Notes under the pieces: model-generated | The model's database searches: none | What the model was told of the DNA's origin: nothing | What the model saw: the letters and a program-made list of their open reading frames with translations, nothing else | Shown here: positions 51,768 to 63,056 of the stretch, piece by piece | Numbering within the stretch: the first letter of the stretch is position 1 | How the letters are laid out: every line of letters begins with the position of its first letter | NCBI GenBank assembly: GCA_964371405.1 | Contig: CAYJLV010000006.1 | Span: 62,001-126,000, forward strand | Length of the DNA: 64,000 bases | From: JAMHWF01 sp964371405 | GTDB lineage: Bacteria; Pseudomonadota; Gammaproteobacteria; Burkholderiales; Burkholderiaceae_C | Reading direction: 5' to 3' | Translations under genes and position numbers: made by a program

Positions 51768-53608
51768 GGGCCTGGCTGGGCCGCCAGCGCGGCGCTCGCG
51801 CCGGCGCGCGCGCTCGCGGCGTCAGCTATGCGACAAGCCCGCTGCTCGCATCGAAGACGCCGCCGTGGCGCTCCAAGCTGCTGGTCGCCTTCGTCGGCAT
51901 CGGCTTCATCGTGCTGCTGGTGCGCGCCGTGCACATCCAGGTGCTCGACAGCGGCTTCTATCTCGCCGAGGCCGACAAGCGCATCCTGCGCAACGAGAAG
52001 CTGCCCGCCAGTCGCGGCCGCATCGTCGACCGCAACGGCCAGGTGCTGGCGACCAGCGTGCTCGCGCCGTCGTTCCGCGCCGAGCCCAAGGCGTTCCAGG
52101 CCGACCGCCAGCAGCGCCGCCAGCTCGCCAAGCTGCTCGGCCTGACGCCGGCCGAGCTCGAGGAGCGGCTGGCCGAGAACCCGAACTGGGTCTGGCTGCG
52201 CCGTCACGTCGACGAACCGGCAGCGCAGGCGGTGCGCGCGATGAACCTCAAGGGCGTGCACGAGGAGCGCGAATACCGCCGCAAGTACCACGAGGGCGAG
52301 GCGGCGGCGCACGTCGTCGGCTTCACCGGCGTCGGCGACGCGGGGCAGGAGGGCGTCGAGCTCGCGTTCGACAAGGAGCTCGCCGGCCGCGACGGTCATC
52401 GCCAGGTCATCAAGGACCGGCTCGGCCGCAGCGTCGAGGACATCGGCAACAGCGTGCCGCCGGTCGACGGCCGCGACATCGCGCTCGCGATCGACTCGAA
52501 GGTGCAGTTCTTCGCCTACCAGCGCATCCGCGACGCCGTTGCCGAGCACAAGGCCAAGGCCGGCAGCGTCGTCGTGCTCGACGTGCAGACCGGCGAGGTG
52601 CTGGCGCTCGCGAACTGGCCGAGCTTCGTGCCCGGCGACCGGCAGGGGCTCAGCGGCGCGCAGCTGCGCAACCGCGCGCTGACCGACACCTTCGAGCCCG
52701 GCTCGACGATGAAGCCCTTCATCGCCGCATTGGCGATGGAGACGGGCCGCGTCAAACCCGATACCGTGATCGCCACGGCGCCCGGCCGCCTGACGATCAC
52801 CGGCTCGACGATCAGCGATGCGCATCCGCACGGCGACCTGACGGTGGCGCAGGTGATCCAGAAGTCGAGCAACGTCGGCACGGTGAAGATGGCGATGCAG
52901 ATGCAGCCGCGCGAGATGCACGAACTGTTCGCGCAGGTCGGCTTCGGCCAGCGCCCGCAGCTCGGCTTTCCCGGCGCCGTCCCCGGCCGCCTGCGGCCGT
53001 ACAAGACGTGGAAGCCGATCGAGCAGGCGACCATGAGCTACGGCTACGGCCTGTCGGCGTCGCTGTTCCAGCTCGCGCGCGCCTACACCGTGTTCGCGCG
53101 CGACGGCGAGCTGATCCCGGTGTCGATCCTGAAGAACGAAGCGCACGCGCCGGCGCCGGCCGCGGGCGGCCTGATGCGCGCACGCGCCGGCGCCGCGCAG
53201 CCCATCGCCGGCGTGCGAGTGATGTCGCCCGAGACGGCGCGCGCCATGCGCACGATGCTGCAGATGGCCGCCGGCGACGGCGGCACGGCGCCGAAGGCGC
53301 AGGCCATGGGCTACAGCGTCGGCGGCAAGACGGGCACGGCGCACAAGCAGGAAGGCAAGGGCTACGCCGACCGGAAGTTCCGCGCCTGGTTCGTCGGCAT
53401 CGCGCCGATCGCCAAGCCGCGCATCGTCGTCGCCGTGATGGTCGACGAGCCCGGCGGCGCGAAGTACTACGGCGGCGACGTCGCCGCGCCCGTGTTCAGC
53501 CAGGTCGTGCAGCAGACACTGCGCATGCTCGACGTGCCGACCGACCTCGAGGTGCGGCCGCAGATCGTGGCGCAGTCGCCCGCGGCAGCCGTCCCGGAGA
53601 GCCATTGA
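51764..53608 (+). CDS. ftsI: Peptidoglycan D,D-transpeptidase FtsI (PBP3)
   Basis: A 614-residue septal transpeptidase. A transmembrane helix lies at ~38-60 (LLVAFVGIGFIVLLVRAV). The pedestal domain follows with SRGRIVDRNGQVLA. The catalytic domain has SxxK as GSTMKPF (~residue 313), SxN as KSSNVGTV (~368) and KTGTA (~523). It cross-links septal peptidoglycan with FtsW. The C-terminal extension is rich in Ala/Pro. The gene overlaps ftsL by ATGA and shares a base with murE (TGATG). Confidence 0.95.
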   Translation: MRAWLGRQRGARAGARARGVSYATSPLLASKTPPWRSKLLVAFVGIGFIVLLVRAVHIQVLDSGFYLAEADKRILRNEKLPASRGRIVDRNGQVLATSVLAPSFRAEPKAFQADRQQRRQLAKLLGLTPAELEERLAENPNWVWLRRHVDEPAAQAVRAMNLKGVHEEREYRRKYHEGEAAAHVVGFTGVGDAGQEGVELAFDKELAGRDGHRQVIKDRLGRSVEDIGNSVPPVDGRDIALAIDSKVQFFAYQRIRDAVAEHKAKAGSVVVLDVQTGEVLALANWPSFVPGDRQGLSGAQLRNRALTDTFEPGSTMKPFIAALAMETGRVKPDTVIATAPGRLTITGSTISDAHPHGDLTVAQVIQKSSNVGTVKMAMQMQPREMHELFAQVGFGQRPQLGFPGAVPGRLRPYKTWKPIEQATMSYGYGLSASLFQLARAYTVFARDGELIPVSILKNEAHAPAPAAGGLMRARAGAAQPIAGVRVMSPETARAMRTMLQMAAGDGGTAPKAQAMGYSVGGKTGTAHKQEGKGYADRKFRAWFVGIAPIAKPRIVVAVMVDEPGGAKYYGGDVAAPVFSQVVQQTLRMLDVPTDLEVRPQIVAQSPAAAVPESH

Positions 53609-55107
53609 TGTCGATCGTGCGCCACTCCAACGTCGAAGCCGCGCTCGAATGGCTGCGCCAGCGCGGCGCGCGCGGGCTGGCCGTCGACAGCCGTCGGCTG
53701 CACGAGGGCGACGCCTTCATCGCGTGGCCCGGCGCGGCGACGGACGGCCGCCGCTACGTCGCCGGCGCGCTCGCCGCCGGCGCCAGCGCCTGCCTCGTCG
53801 AGGCCGAGGGCATCGAGTCGTTCGCGTTCGATGCGGCGCCGGGCGCCGAGCGCGTCGCCGCCTACGACGGCTTGAAGCCCGCGACGGGCGAGATCGCGAG
53901 CCGCTTCTGGGGCGTGCCGAGCGCGGCGCTCGACGTCGTTGCGACGACGGGCACCAACGGCAAGACGTCGACGGCGTGGTGGATCGCGCAGGCGCTCGGC
54001 AGGCTCGGCCGGCGCGGCGCCGTCGTCGGCACGCTGGGCAACGGCGAGCCGCCGAACGTGATCCCGACCGGGCTGACGACGCCCGACCCGGTGACGCTGC
54101 AATCGGCGCTGCGCCGCTTCGCCGACGAGGGTTTCGCCGCCTGCGCCGTCGAGGCCTCGTCGATCGGCATCGTCGAGCACCGCCTCGAAGGCACGCGCAT
54201 CGCGGTCGCGCTGTTCACCAACTTCACGCAGGACCACCTCGACTACCACGGCTCGATGCAGGCCTACTGGGCCGCCAAGGCGCGGTTGTTCGCGTGGCCG
54301 GGGCTGCGCGCGGCGGTCGTCAACATCGACGACGAACGCGGCGAGGAACTGGCCGGCCAGATCGGCGGCGGCCTCGACGTCTGGACCTATTCGACGCAGC
54401 GCGACGCGCGGCTGCGCGCCGCCGACATCCGCTACGACGCCGACGGCCTGGTGTTCGACGTGCACGAAGGCGGCGGGCGGGTGGCGCTGCACAGCGCTGC
54501 GATCGGCGAGTACAACGCCGCCAACCTGCTCGCCGTGATCGGCGCGCTGCGCGCGCTCGGCCTGCCGCTGGCCGACATCGCCGGCGTGTGCTCGGGCCTT
54601 GCGCCGGTGCCGGGGCGCATGCAGCGAGTCGCACCGGGCGGCGACGGCCCGCAGGTGCTCGTCGACTACGCCCATTCCCCCGACGCGCTGGAGAAGGCGC
54701 TGCTCGCGCTGCAGCCGTTCGCGCGCGAGCGCGGCGGCCGGCTGTGGTGCGTTTTCGGTTGCGGCGGCAACCGCGACGCTGTCAAGCGGCCGCTGATGGG
54801 CGCGATCGCCGAGCGGCTCGCCGACCGCGTCGTGCTCACCAGCGACAACCCGCGCGACGAAGCGCCGGCGTTCATCCTGTCGCAGATCCTCGTCGGTGTC
54901 GTCGGCCACGACGATGTCGACGTGATCGAGGACCGGCGCGCGGCGATCGGGCACGCTGTCGCCGGCGCCGGCGAGCGCGACGTGGTTCTCGTCGCCGGCA
55001 AGGGCCACGAGGACTATCAGGAGGTCGAGGGCCTGCGCCACCCGTTCTCCGACGTCGTCGAGGCGCAGGTCGCGCTGGCGCGGCGTGCGGCGAGGGCTGC
55101 ATCGTGA
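53608..55107 (+). CDS. murE: UDP-MurNAc-tripeptide synthetase (meso-DAP-adding)
   Basis: A 499-residue Mur ligase. ATP loop TTGTNGKTST at ~112-121, the NFTQDHLDYHGSMQAYW stretch, and SDNPRDEAPAFI at ~411 with the DNPR motif that recognises meso-diaminopimelate. It adds meso-DAP to UDP-MurNAc-Ala-Glu in the cytoplasm. VAGKGHEDYQEVEG near the end is also typical. The ATG is the one sharing a base with the ftsI stop. It ends in a TGA overlapping murF. Confidence 0.95.
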   Translation: MSIVRHSNVEAALEWLRQRGARGLAVDSRRLHEGDAFIAWPGAATDGRRYVAGALAAGASACLVEAEGIESFAFDAAPGAERVAAYDGLKPATGEIASRFWGVPSAALDVVATTGTNGKTSTAWWIAQALGRLGRRGAVVGTLGNGEPPNVIPTGLTTPDPVTLQSALRRFADEGFAACAVEASSIGIVEHRLEGTRIAVALFTNFTQDHLDYHGSMQAYWAAKARLFAWPGLRAAVVNIDDERGEELAGQIGGGLDVWTYSTQRDARLRAADIRYDADGLVFDVHEGGGRVALHSAAIGEYNAANLLAVIGALRALGLPLADIAGVCSGLAPVPGRMQRVAPGGDGPQVLVDYAHSPDALEKALLALQPFARERGGRLWCVFGCGGNRDAVKRPLMGAIAERLADRVVLTSDNPRDEAPAFILSQILVGVVGHDDVDVIEDRRAAIGHAVAGAGERDVVLVAGKGHEDYQEVEGLRHPFSDVVEAQVALARRAARAAS

Positions 55108-56504
55108 TGACGTTGCAGGAGGCTCACGCCATGCTGCCGGGCGCGACGCTGGTCGGCGACGGCACCGTCTCGATCGAGCGCGTGCACAGCGACACGCGCA
55201 GCCTGCGCGCCGGCGACCTGTTCGTCGCGCTCAAGGGCGAGCGCTTCGATGCGCACGATTTCCTCGCGCAGGCGCGTGCGGCCGGCGCCGTTGCTGCGCT
55301 GGTCGAGCGCGTGCAGGCCGGCCGCCTCGCCGGCCTGCCGGGGATCGGCGTCGACGACACGCGGCTCGCGCTCGGCGAGCTGGCGCGCGCCTGGCGCGCG
55401 CGCTGCGCGCTGCCGCTCGTCGCCGTGACCGGCAGCAACGGCAAGACGACGGTGACGCAGATGATCGCCGCCATCCTGCGCGCCTGGCACGGCGACGCCG
55501 CGCTGGCGACGCAGGGCAACCTGAACAACGACATCGGCGTGCCGCTGACGCTGCTGCGGCTGCGCCCGCGCCTGCACCGCGTCGCCGTCGTCGAGCTCGG
55601 CATGAACCACCCGGGCGAAATCGCGCAGCTCGCGGCGATCGCTGCACCGACCGTCGCGCTGGTCAACAACGCGCAGCGCGAGCACCAGGAGTTCATGGCC
55701 TCGGTCGAGGCTGTCGCGCGCGAGAACGGCGCCGTGATCGCTGCGCTGCCGCCCGAAGGCACGGCCGTGTTCCCGGCCGACGAGGTGCATGCCAGCCTGT
55801 GGCGCGGGCTCGCCGGCGCGCGGCCGGTGCTCACCTTCGCGGCCAGCGGCCCGGCCGACGTGCGCTGCGACGCAACCTGGAGCGACGCCGGCTGGCGCGC
55901 CAGCGTGCGCACGCCGCGCGGCGACTTCGGCGCGCTCGTGCGCGTCGCCGGGCGCCACAACCTGAAGAACGCGCTCGCTGCGACGGCGTGCGCGCTCGCC
56001 GCCGGCTGCCCGCTCGCGGCGATCGCGCGCGGCCTGCAGGCCTTCGAGCCGGTCGCGGGGCGCTCGCAGTTGAAGCGCGTGCAGCGCGGCGGCGCGGTCC
56101 TGACGCTGATCGACGACAGCTACAACGCCAACCCCGACTCGGTGCGCGCGGCGATCGACGTGCTGGCCGAGCTGCCGGCGCCGCGCTGGCTCGTGCTCGG
56201 CGACATGGGCGAGGTCGGCGACCAGGGGCCGGCGTTCCACCGCGAAGTCGGCGCCTACGCGCGCGAGCGCGGCATCGACGCACTGTGGACGGCGGGCGCG
56301 CTCGGCGCCGAGGCGGCGCGCGCCTTCGGCAGCGCGGCGCGCGGGTTCGACAGCGTCGAGGCGCTGCTCGCCGCGCTGCCCGAGGCGCCGCGTGCGGCCA
56401 GCGCCGTCGTCAAGGGCTCGCGCTTCATGAAGATGGAGCGCGTCGTCGGCGCGCTCGCCGCCGAACTGCCGTCCACGCCCGGGAGCGAACTCCATGCTGC
56501 TTAG
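55107..56504 (+). CDS. murF: UDP-MurNAc-pentapeptide synthetase (D-Ala-D-Ala-adding)
   Basis: A 465-residue Mur ligase. ATP loop VTGSNGKTTV (~107), ATQGNLNNDIGVPLTLL, LGMNHPGEIAQLA and LIDDSYNANPDS. It attaches D-Ala-D-Ala to the tripeptide precursor. Start: ATG 55107 shares a base with the murE stop; a GTG at 55104 one codon earlier is equally close. Its last 11 bases overlap the mraY start, the longest overlap in the cluster. Confidence 0.95.
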   Translation: MTLQEAHAMLPGATLVGDGTVSIERVHSDTRSLRAGDLFVALKGERFDAHDFLAQARAAGAVAALVERVQAGRLAGLPGIGVDDTRLALGELARAWRARCALPLVAVTGSNGKTTVTQMIAAILRAWHGDAALATQGNLNNDIGVPLTLLRLRPRLHRVAVVELGMNHPGEIAQLAAIAAPTVALVNNAQREHQEFMASVEAVARENGAVIAALPPEGTAVFPADEVHASLWRGLAGARPVLTFAASGPADVRCDATWSDAGWRASVRTPRGDFGALVRVAGRHNLKNALAATACALAAGCPLAAIARGLQAFEPVAGRSQLKRVQRGGAVLTLIDDSYNANPDSVRAAIDVLAELPAPRWLVLGDMGEVGDQGPAFHREVGAYARERGIDALWTAGALGAEAARAFGSAARGFDSVEALLAALPEAPRAASAVVKGSRFMKMERVVGALAAELPSTPGSELHAA

Positions 56505-57675
56505 CCTCGGCCTGTGGCTTGCGGCGCAATGGCCGGATCATCTCGGCTTCCTGCGCGTGTTCCAGTACCTGACGTTCCGCGCCGTGATGGCGGCGATGAC
56601 GGCGCTGCTGATCGGCCTGGCGTTCGGCCCGTGGGTGATCCGGCGCCTGGCGGCACTGAAGATCGGCCAGCCGATCCGCGAATACGGCATGGCGACGCAC
56701 CTCGCCAAGAGCGGCACGCCCACGATGGGCGGCGTGCTGATCCTGATCGGCATCGCCGTCTCGACGCTGCTGTGGTTCGACTGGAGCAACCGCTTCGTGT
56801 GGATCGTGCTGCTGGTGACGCTGGGGTTCGGCGCGATCGGCTGGGTCGACGACTGGCGCAAGGTGGTGCAGAAGAACCCCGAAGGCATGCGCTCGCGCGA
56901 GAAGTACTTCTGGCAGTCGGTGATCGGCCTCGTCGCGGCGCTCTACCTTGCCTTCAGCGTGTCGGAGACGAGCAACCTGCGCGTGCTCGAACTGTTCATC
57001 CGCTGGGTCCAGAGCGGCTTCTCGAACGACCTGCCGCCCAAGGCCGACCTGATGCTGCCCTTCGTCAAGACGATCAGCTATCCGCTCGGCGTGTTCGGCT
57101 TCATCATCCTGTCGTACCTCGTCATCGTCGGCAGCAGCAATGCCGTCAACCTGACCGACGGCCTCGACGGGCTGGCGATCATGCCCGTCGTGATGGTCGG
57201 CTCGGCGCTCGGCGTGTTCGCTTATGTCACGGGCAGCTCGGTCTACTCGAAGTACCTGTTGTTCCCCTACATCCCGGGCGCCGGCGAGTTGCTCGTGTTC
57301 TGCGCCGCGATGGCCGGCGCGGGGCTGGCGTTCCTGTGGTTCAACACGCACCCGGCGCAGGTCTTCATGGGCGATGTCGGCGCGCTCGCGCTGGGCGGCG
57401 CGCTCGGCACGATCGCCGTCATCACGCGCCAGGAGATCGTGCTCGCCATCATGGGCGGCATCTTCGTCGTCGAGGCGTTGTCGGTGATGGCGCAGGTCAG
57501 CTGGTTCAAGTACACGAAGAGGAAGTACGGCGAAGGCCGGCGCGTGCTCAAGATGGCGCCGCTGCACCACCACTTCGAGAAGTCGGGCTGGACCGAGACG
57601 CAGGTCGTCGTGCGGTTCTGGATCATCACGATGCTGCTGTGCCTCGTGGGCCTCGCCAGCCTCAAACTGCGATGA
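56494..57675 (+). CDS. mraY: Phospho-N-acetylmuramoyl-pentapeptide transferase
   Basis: A 393-residue polytopic membrane enzyme with about ten helices. Conserved sites are GTPTMGGVLILIG, the acidic pair in GWVDDWRKV, NLTDGLDGLAIMPV, MGDVGALALGG and PLHHHFEKSGWTE (histidine-rich loop). It transfers phospho-MurNAc-pentapeptide to undecaprenyl phosphate to make lipid I. The start is inside the 3' end of murF. Its stop overlaps the murD ATG (ATGA). Confidence 0.95.
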   Translation: MLLSLGLWLAAQWPDHLGFLRVFQYLTFRAVMAAMTALLIGLAFGPWVIRRLAALKIGQPIREYGMATHLAKSGTPTMGGVLILIGIAVSTLLWFDWSNRFVWIVLLVTLGFGAIGWVDDWRKVVQKNPEGMRSREKYFWQSVIGLVAALYLAFSVSETSNLRVLELFIRWVQSGFSNDLPPKADLMLPFVKTISYPLGVFGFIILSYLVIVGSSNAVNLTDGLDGLAIMPVVMVGSALGVFAYVTGSSVYSKYLLFPYIPGAGELLVFCAAMAGAGLAFLWFNTHPAQVFMGDVGALALGGALGTIAVITRQEIVLAIMGGIFVVEALSVMAQVSWFKYTKRKYGEGRRVLKMAPLHHHFEKSGWTETQVVVRFWIITMLLCLVGLASLKLR

Positions 57676-59228
57676 ACCACCTGGCCGACCTCTGCGTGCT
57701 CGTGCTCGGTCTCGGCGACTCGGGCCTCGCGATGGCGCGCTGGTGCGCTCGCCACGGTGCGCGCGTGCGCGTCTGGGACTCGCGCGAGAACCCGCCGCAG
57801 GCGGCAGCGCTGGCCGATCAGGTGCCGCAGGCCGAGCGGATGCACGGCGCGCTGGCGGCGCAGTCGCTCGGCGACGCGAAGCTGGTGCTCAAGAGCCCGG
57901 GCCTCGCGCCGGGCGACGAGCGCATTGCGTCGTTGCTCGATCACGCGAAGTCCATCGGCATCGCGGTGCAGGGCGAGCTCGACCTGTTCGCGCATGCGCT
58001 TGCCGACCTGAAGGCCGGCCGGGGATACGCGCCGCAAGTGCTTGCCGTCACCGGCACCAACGGCAAGACGACGACGACGGCGATGACGGCGCTGCTCGTC
58101 GAACGCGCGGGCCGCCGCGTCGCGACGGCCGGCAACATCGGCCCGACGCTGCTCGACACGCTGGCGCAGGCGCTCGACGACGAGGCCGTGCTCGGCCGCC
58201 TGCCCGAGGTGTGGGTGCTCGAGCTGTCGAGCTTCCAGCTCGACGGCGTGCAGGGCTTCGAGCCCGACGCCGCCGCCGTGCTGAACCTGACGCAGGACCA
58301 CCTCGACTGGCACGGCACGATGGAGCACTACGCCGCTGCGAAGGCGCGCATCTTCGGCGCAAGTGCCACCATCGTCGTCAACCGCGACGACGCGCGCGTG
58401 CTGGCGCTGCTGCCCACACCGCCCGAGCCGAAGTCGGCCAAGGCGCGCGGGCCGAAGCCGGTGCCGCGGCGCGTCGTGCGCTTCGGCACCGACGCGCCGC
58501 GTGAACCAGGCGACTACGGCATCGTCGTCGAGAACGGCATGGCGTGGCTGGTGCGCGCCCACCCGGCCGACGAAGGCACGCGCCGCCGCGGCGCCGCCGA
58601 CGCCGCGACCGACGACGAGCTGCACCTGCAGCGCCTGATGCCCGCCGACGCGCTGCGCGTGCGCGGCCGCCACAACGCCGCCAACGCGCTGGCCGCGCTG
58701 GCGCTGGCCACGGCGATCGGCTGCCCGCTGGCGCCGATGCTGCACGGGCTGCGCGAGTACCACGGCGAGGCGCACCGCGTCGAGTTCGTCGCGTCGTTCG
58801 ACGGCATCGACGCCTACGACGACAGCAAGGGCACCAACGTCGGCGCCACCGTCGCGGCACTGGCGGGCCTCGGCGCCGACCGCGCGCCGGGCCGGCTCGC
58901 CGTCATCCTCGGCGGCGACGGCAAGGGTCAGGACTTCGCGCCGCTCGCCGAGCCGGTGGCGCGCCACGCGCGCTCCGTCGCGACGATCGGGCGCGATGCG
59001 CCGGCCATCGAGGCCGTGCTCGCCGGCGCCGGCGTAACCGTCGAGCGCCATGCCAGCCTCGAGGCAGCGACGCGCTGGGCCTGCGCCCAGGCACGCAGCG
59101 GCGACGCCGTTCTGCTGAGCCCGGCCTGCGCCAGCCTCGACATGTTCCGCGACTACAAGCACCGCGCCGCCGTCTTCGTCGACGCGGTGCGCGCCGTCGC
59201 GGCCGAGCGCGCGGGGGCCGTCACATGA
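57672..59228 (+). CDS. murD: UDP-MurNAc-L-alanine:D-glutamate ligase
   Basis: A 518-residue Mur ligase, longer than the ~440-460 of enteric MurD. The ATP loop is VTGTNGKTTTT (~126), with ELSSFQLDGV and NLTQDHLDWHGTMEHY. The late DSKGTNVGATVAAL and LSPACASLDMFRDYKHR are diagnostic. The extra length is mainly an insertion around residues 250-325 rich in Pro/Arg/Ala (TPPEPKSAKARGPKPVPRR), between the central and C-terminal domains. It adds D-glutamate to UDP-MurNAc-Ala. Overlaps mraY and ftsW by four bases. Confidence 0.94.
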   Translation: MNHLADLCVLVLGLGDSGLAMARWCARHGARVRVWDSRENPPQAAALADQVPQAERMHGALAAQSLGDAKLVLKSPGLAPGDERIASLLDHAKSIGIAVQGELDLFAHALADLKAGRGYAPQVLAVTGTNGKTTTTAMTALLVERAGRRVATAGNIGPTLLDTLAQALDDEAVLGRLPEVWVLELSSFQLDGVQGFEPDAAAVLNLTQDHLDWHGTMEHYAAAKARIFGASATIVVNRDDARVLALLPTPPEPKSAKARGPKPVPRRVVRFGTDAPREPGDYGIVVENGMAWLVRAHPADEGTRRRGAADAATDDELHLQRLMPADALRVRGRHNAANALAALALATAIGCPLAPMLHGLREYHGEAHRVEFVASFDGIDAYDDSKGTNVGATVAALAGLGADRAPGRLAVILGGDGKGQDFAPLAEPVARHARSVATIGRDAPAIEAVLAGAGVTVERHASLEAATRWACAQARSGDAVLLSPACASLDMFRDYKHRAAVFVDAVRAVAAERAGAVT

Positions 59229-60532
59229 TGCAGGCCGCCCGCCGCTTTGGCGCCGCCAGGCGCCGCGCGAGCGCCGACTCCGGCGCGCGCTTGGGCGTCG
59301 CCGGCCTGCGGGCGCGCTTTGCCGCGTTGCTGCGCCGCGACCGCGACAGCGTGCCGATCCGCGACTGGGCCAGCACCTCGTCGGCGCGGCCGGCGCGCCT
59401 GCCGGGGTTCGACCAGGCGCTGGTCGCGCTGGCGCTGGCGCTGCTCGGTTTCGGCCTGGTGATGGTCTATTCGGCGTCGATCGCGCTGCCCGAAAACCCG
59501 AAGTCGGCGCACTTCACGTCGACCTGGTTCCTCGGGCGCCACGCCGTCGCGCTCGGCGTCGCGCTGGTCGCCGCGGTGATCGCGGTGCAGGTGCCGATCG
59601 CGCTGTGGGAGAAGGCGGCGCCGTGGCTGTTCGTCGCGTCGCTCGCGCTGCTCGTCGTCGTGCTCGTGCCGTTCATCGGCCGCGAGGTGAAAGGTGCGCG
59701 GCGCTGGATTCCGCTCGGCGTGATGAACTTCCAGCCGTCGGAGCTGGCCAAGCTGGCGATCGCGATGTACGCGGCCGACTACATGGTCCGCAAGATGGAG
59801 ATCAAGGAGAACTTCTGGCGCGCCGTCACGCCGATGGCGGCGGCGCTGGCCGTCACCGGCGTGTTGCTGCTGCTCGAGCCCGACATGGGCGCCTTCATCG
59901 TGATCGCGGCGATCGCGATGGGCATCCTGTTCCTCGGCGGCGTCAACGGCCGCATGTTCCTGCTGATCTCGGCCGTGCTCGCCGGCTCGTTCGTGCTGAT
60001 GGTGACGTTGAGCGAATACCGGCGCGAGCGCATCTTCGCCTACCTCGACCCCTGGGACGAGCGCTATGCGCAGGGCAAGGCCTACCAGCTCACGCACTCG
60101 CTGATCGCCTTCGGCCGCGGCGAATTTTTCGGCCAGGGGCTGGGCTCGAGCGTCGAGAAGCTGCACTACCTGCCCGAGGCGCACACCGACTTCCTGCTCG
60201 CCGTGATCGGCGAGGAGCTCGGCTTCGTCGGCGTCGCCGCGGTGATCTGCGCCTTCTTCTGGCTGGCGCGGCGCATCTTTCACATCGGCCGCCAGGCGAT
60301 CGCGCTCGACCGCGTCTTCGCCGGCCTGATGGCGCAGGGCATCGGCATCTGGATGGGCGGGCAGGCGTTCATCAACATGGGCGTGAATCTGGGCGTGCTG
60401 CCGACGAAGGGGTTGACGCTGCCGCTGATGAGCTACGGCGGCTCGGCGATCGTGATGAACCTCGTCGCGCTGGCGATCGTGGTGCGGGTGGATATCGAGA
60501 ACAGACAACTGATGCGCGGAGGTCGCGCATGA
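59225..60532 (+). CDS. ftsW: Septal lipid II glycosyltransferase FtsW
   Basis: A 435-residue SEDS-family polymerase with about ten transmembrane helices. A ~65-residue Arg-rich cytoplasmic N-terminus precedes the first helix (LVALALALLGFGLVMVYSASIA). SEDS signatures include GARRWIPLGVMNFQPSELAKLA, DMGAFIVIAAIAMGILFLGG and LPTKGLTLPLMSYGGSAI. It polymerises septal glycan with FtsI. Two adjacent ATGs (59225, 59228) are candidate starts; the first overlaps the murD stop. The stop overlaps murG (ATGA). Confidence 0.94.
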   Translation: MMQAARRFGAARRRASADSGARLGVAGLRARFAALLRRDRDSVPIRDWASTSSARPARLPGFDQALVALALALLGFGLVMVYSASIALPENPKSAHFTSTWFLGRHAVALGVALVAAVIAVQVPIALWEKAAPWLFVASLALLVVVLVPFIGREVKGARRWIPLGVMNFQPSELAKLAIAMYAADYMVRKMEIKENFWRAVTPMAAALAVTGVLLLLEPDMGAFIVIAAIAMGILFLGGVNGRMFLLISAVLAGSFVLMVTLSEYRRERIFAYLDPWDERYAQGKAYQLTHSLIAFGRGEFFGQGLGSSVEKLHYLPEAHTDFLLAVIGEELGFVGVAAVICAFFWLARRIFHIGRQAIALDRVFAGLMAQGIGIWMGGQAFINMGVNLGVLPTKGLTLPLMSYGGSAIVMNLVALAIVVRVDIENRQLMRGGRA

Positions 60533-61601
60533 GTCATCTCGTCATCATGGCCGCGGGCACCGGCGGGCACGTGATCCCGGGCCTTGCCGTGGCGCGCGAG
60601 ATGGCGCACCGCGGCTGGACGGTGTCGTGGCTGGGCACGACGCAGGGCATGGAGAACCGCCTCGTGCCGCCGGCCGGCATCGAGATGGACACGATCGCGT
60701 TCAGCGGGCTGCGCGGCAAGGGCCTCGTGCACACGCTGACCGGCGGGCTGCGCATGCTCGGCGCGTTCTGGAGCTGCCTCGCCATCCTGCGCCGGCGCGG
60801 CGCGAATGCCGTGCTCGGCATGGGCGGCTACGTCTGCTTTCCGGGCGGCGTGATGGCGGCGCTGCTCGGCAAGCCGCTGATGCTCGTCAACGCCGACGCG
60901 GCGCTGCTGATGAGCAACCGCGCGCTGCTGCCGGTGGCCGACCGCGTTGCCTTCGGCTTCGACGGCGCGGCGGCGACGAAGACGCGCCGTGCCGTCGTGA
61001 CCGGCAACCCGGTGCGCGAGGCGATCGAGGCGCTGCCCGCACCGGCCGGTCGGTATGCCGCGCGCAGCGGGCCGCTGCGCGTGCTCGTCGTCGGCGGCAG
61101 CCTCGGTGCGCGCGTGCTCAACGAGACGCTGCCGCGCGCGCTGGCGCTGATCCCGGCGGCCGAGCGCCCGCGGGTACTGCACCAGACCGGCCAGCTCAAC
61201 CGCGACGCGGTCAAGGCCGCGTATGCCGAGGCCGGCATTGCCGAGGGCGTCGACGTCGTCGCCTTCATCGACGACATGGCGCGCCACCTCGCCGACTGCG
61301 ACGTCGTCGTCTGCCGCGCCGGTGCCGTCACGGTGAGCGAGTTGTGCGCGGCCGGCGTCGCCAGCGTGCTGGTGCCGCTGGTCGTCAGCACGACTTCGCA
61401 CCAGCGCGACAACGCGCTCTACATGGCTCAGCACGGCGCCGCGCTGCACCTGCCGCAAGCCGAGCTGACCCCCGAGCGGCTCGCCGAGACGCTGCGCGGC
61501 CTGACGCGCGAGGTGCTGGTGCCGATGGCCGAAAAGGCGCGCGCGCTGGCGCGTCCGCGCGCAGCGGCGCGCGTGGCGGACGAACTGGAACGGCTCGTCA
61601 G

Positions 61602-61605
<4 letters not shown>
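60529..61605 (+). CDS. murG: Undecaprenyldiphospho-muramoylpentapeptide GlcNAc transferase
   Basis: A 358-residue peripheral membrane GT-B enzyme. The N-terminal glycine loop is MAAGTGGHVIPGLAVA, followed by MENRLVPPAGIEMDTI, LGMGGYVCFPGGVMA, VTGNPVREAI and LVVGGSLGARVLN. It adds GlcNAc to lipid I to make lipid II. In the acceptor-side region the sequence reads LVPLVVSTTSHQRDNA. Overlaps ftsW and murC by four bases each. Confidence 0.95.
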
Positions 61606-63052
<1,447 letters not shown>

Positions 63053-63056
<4 letters not shown>

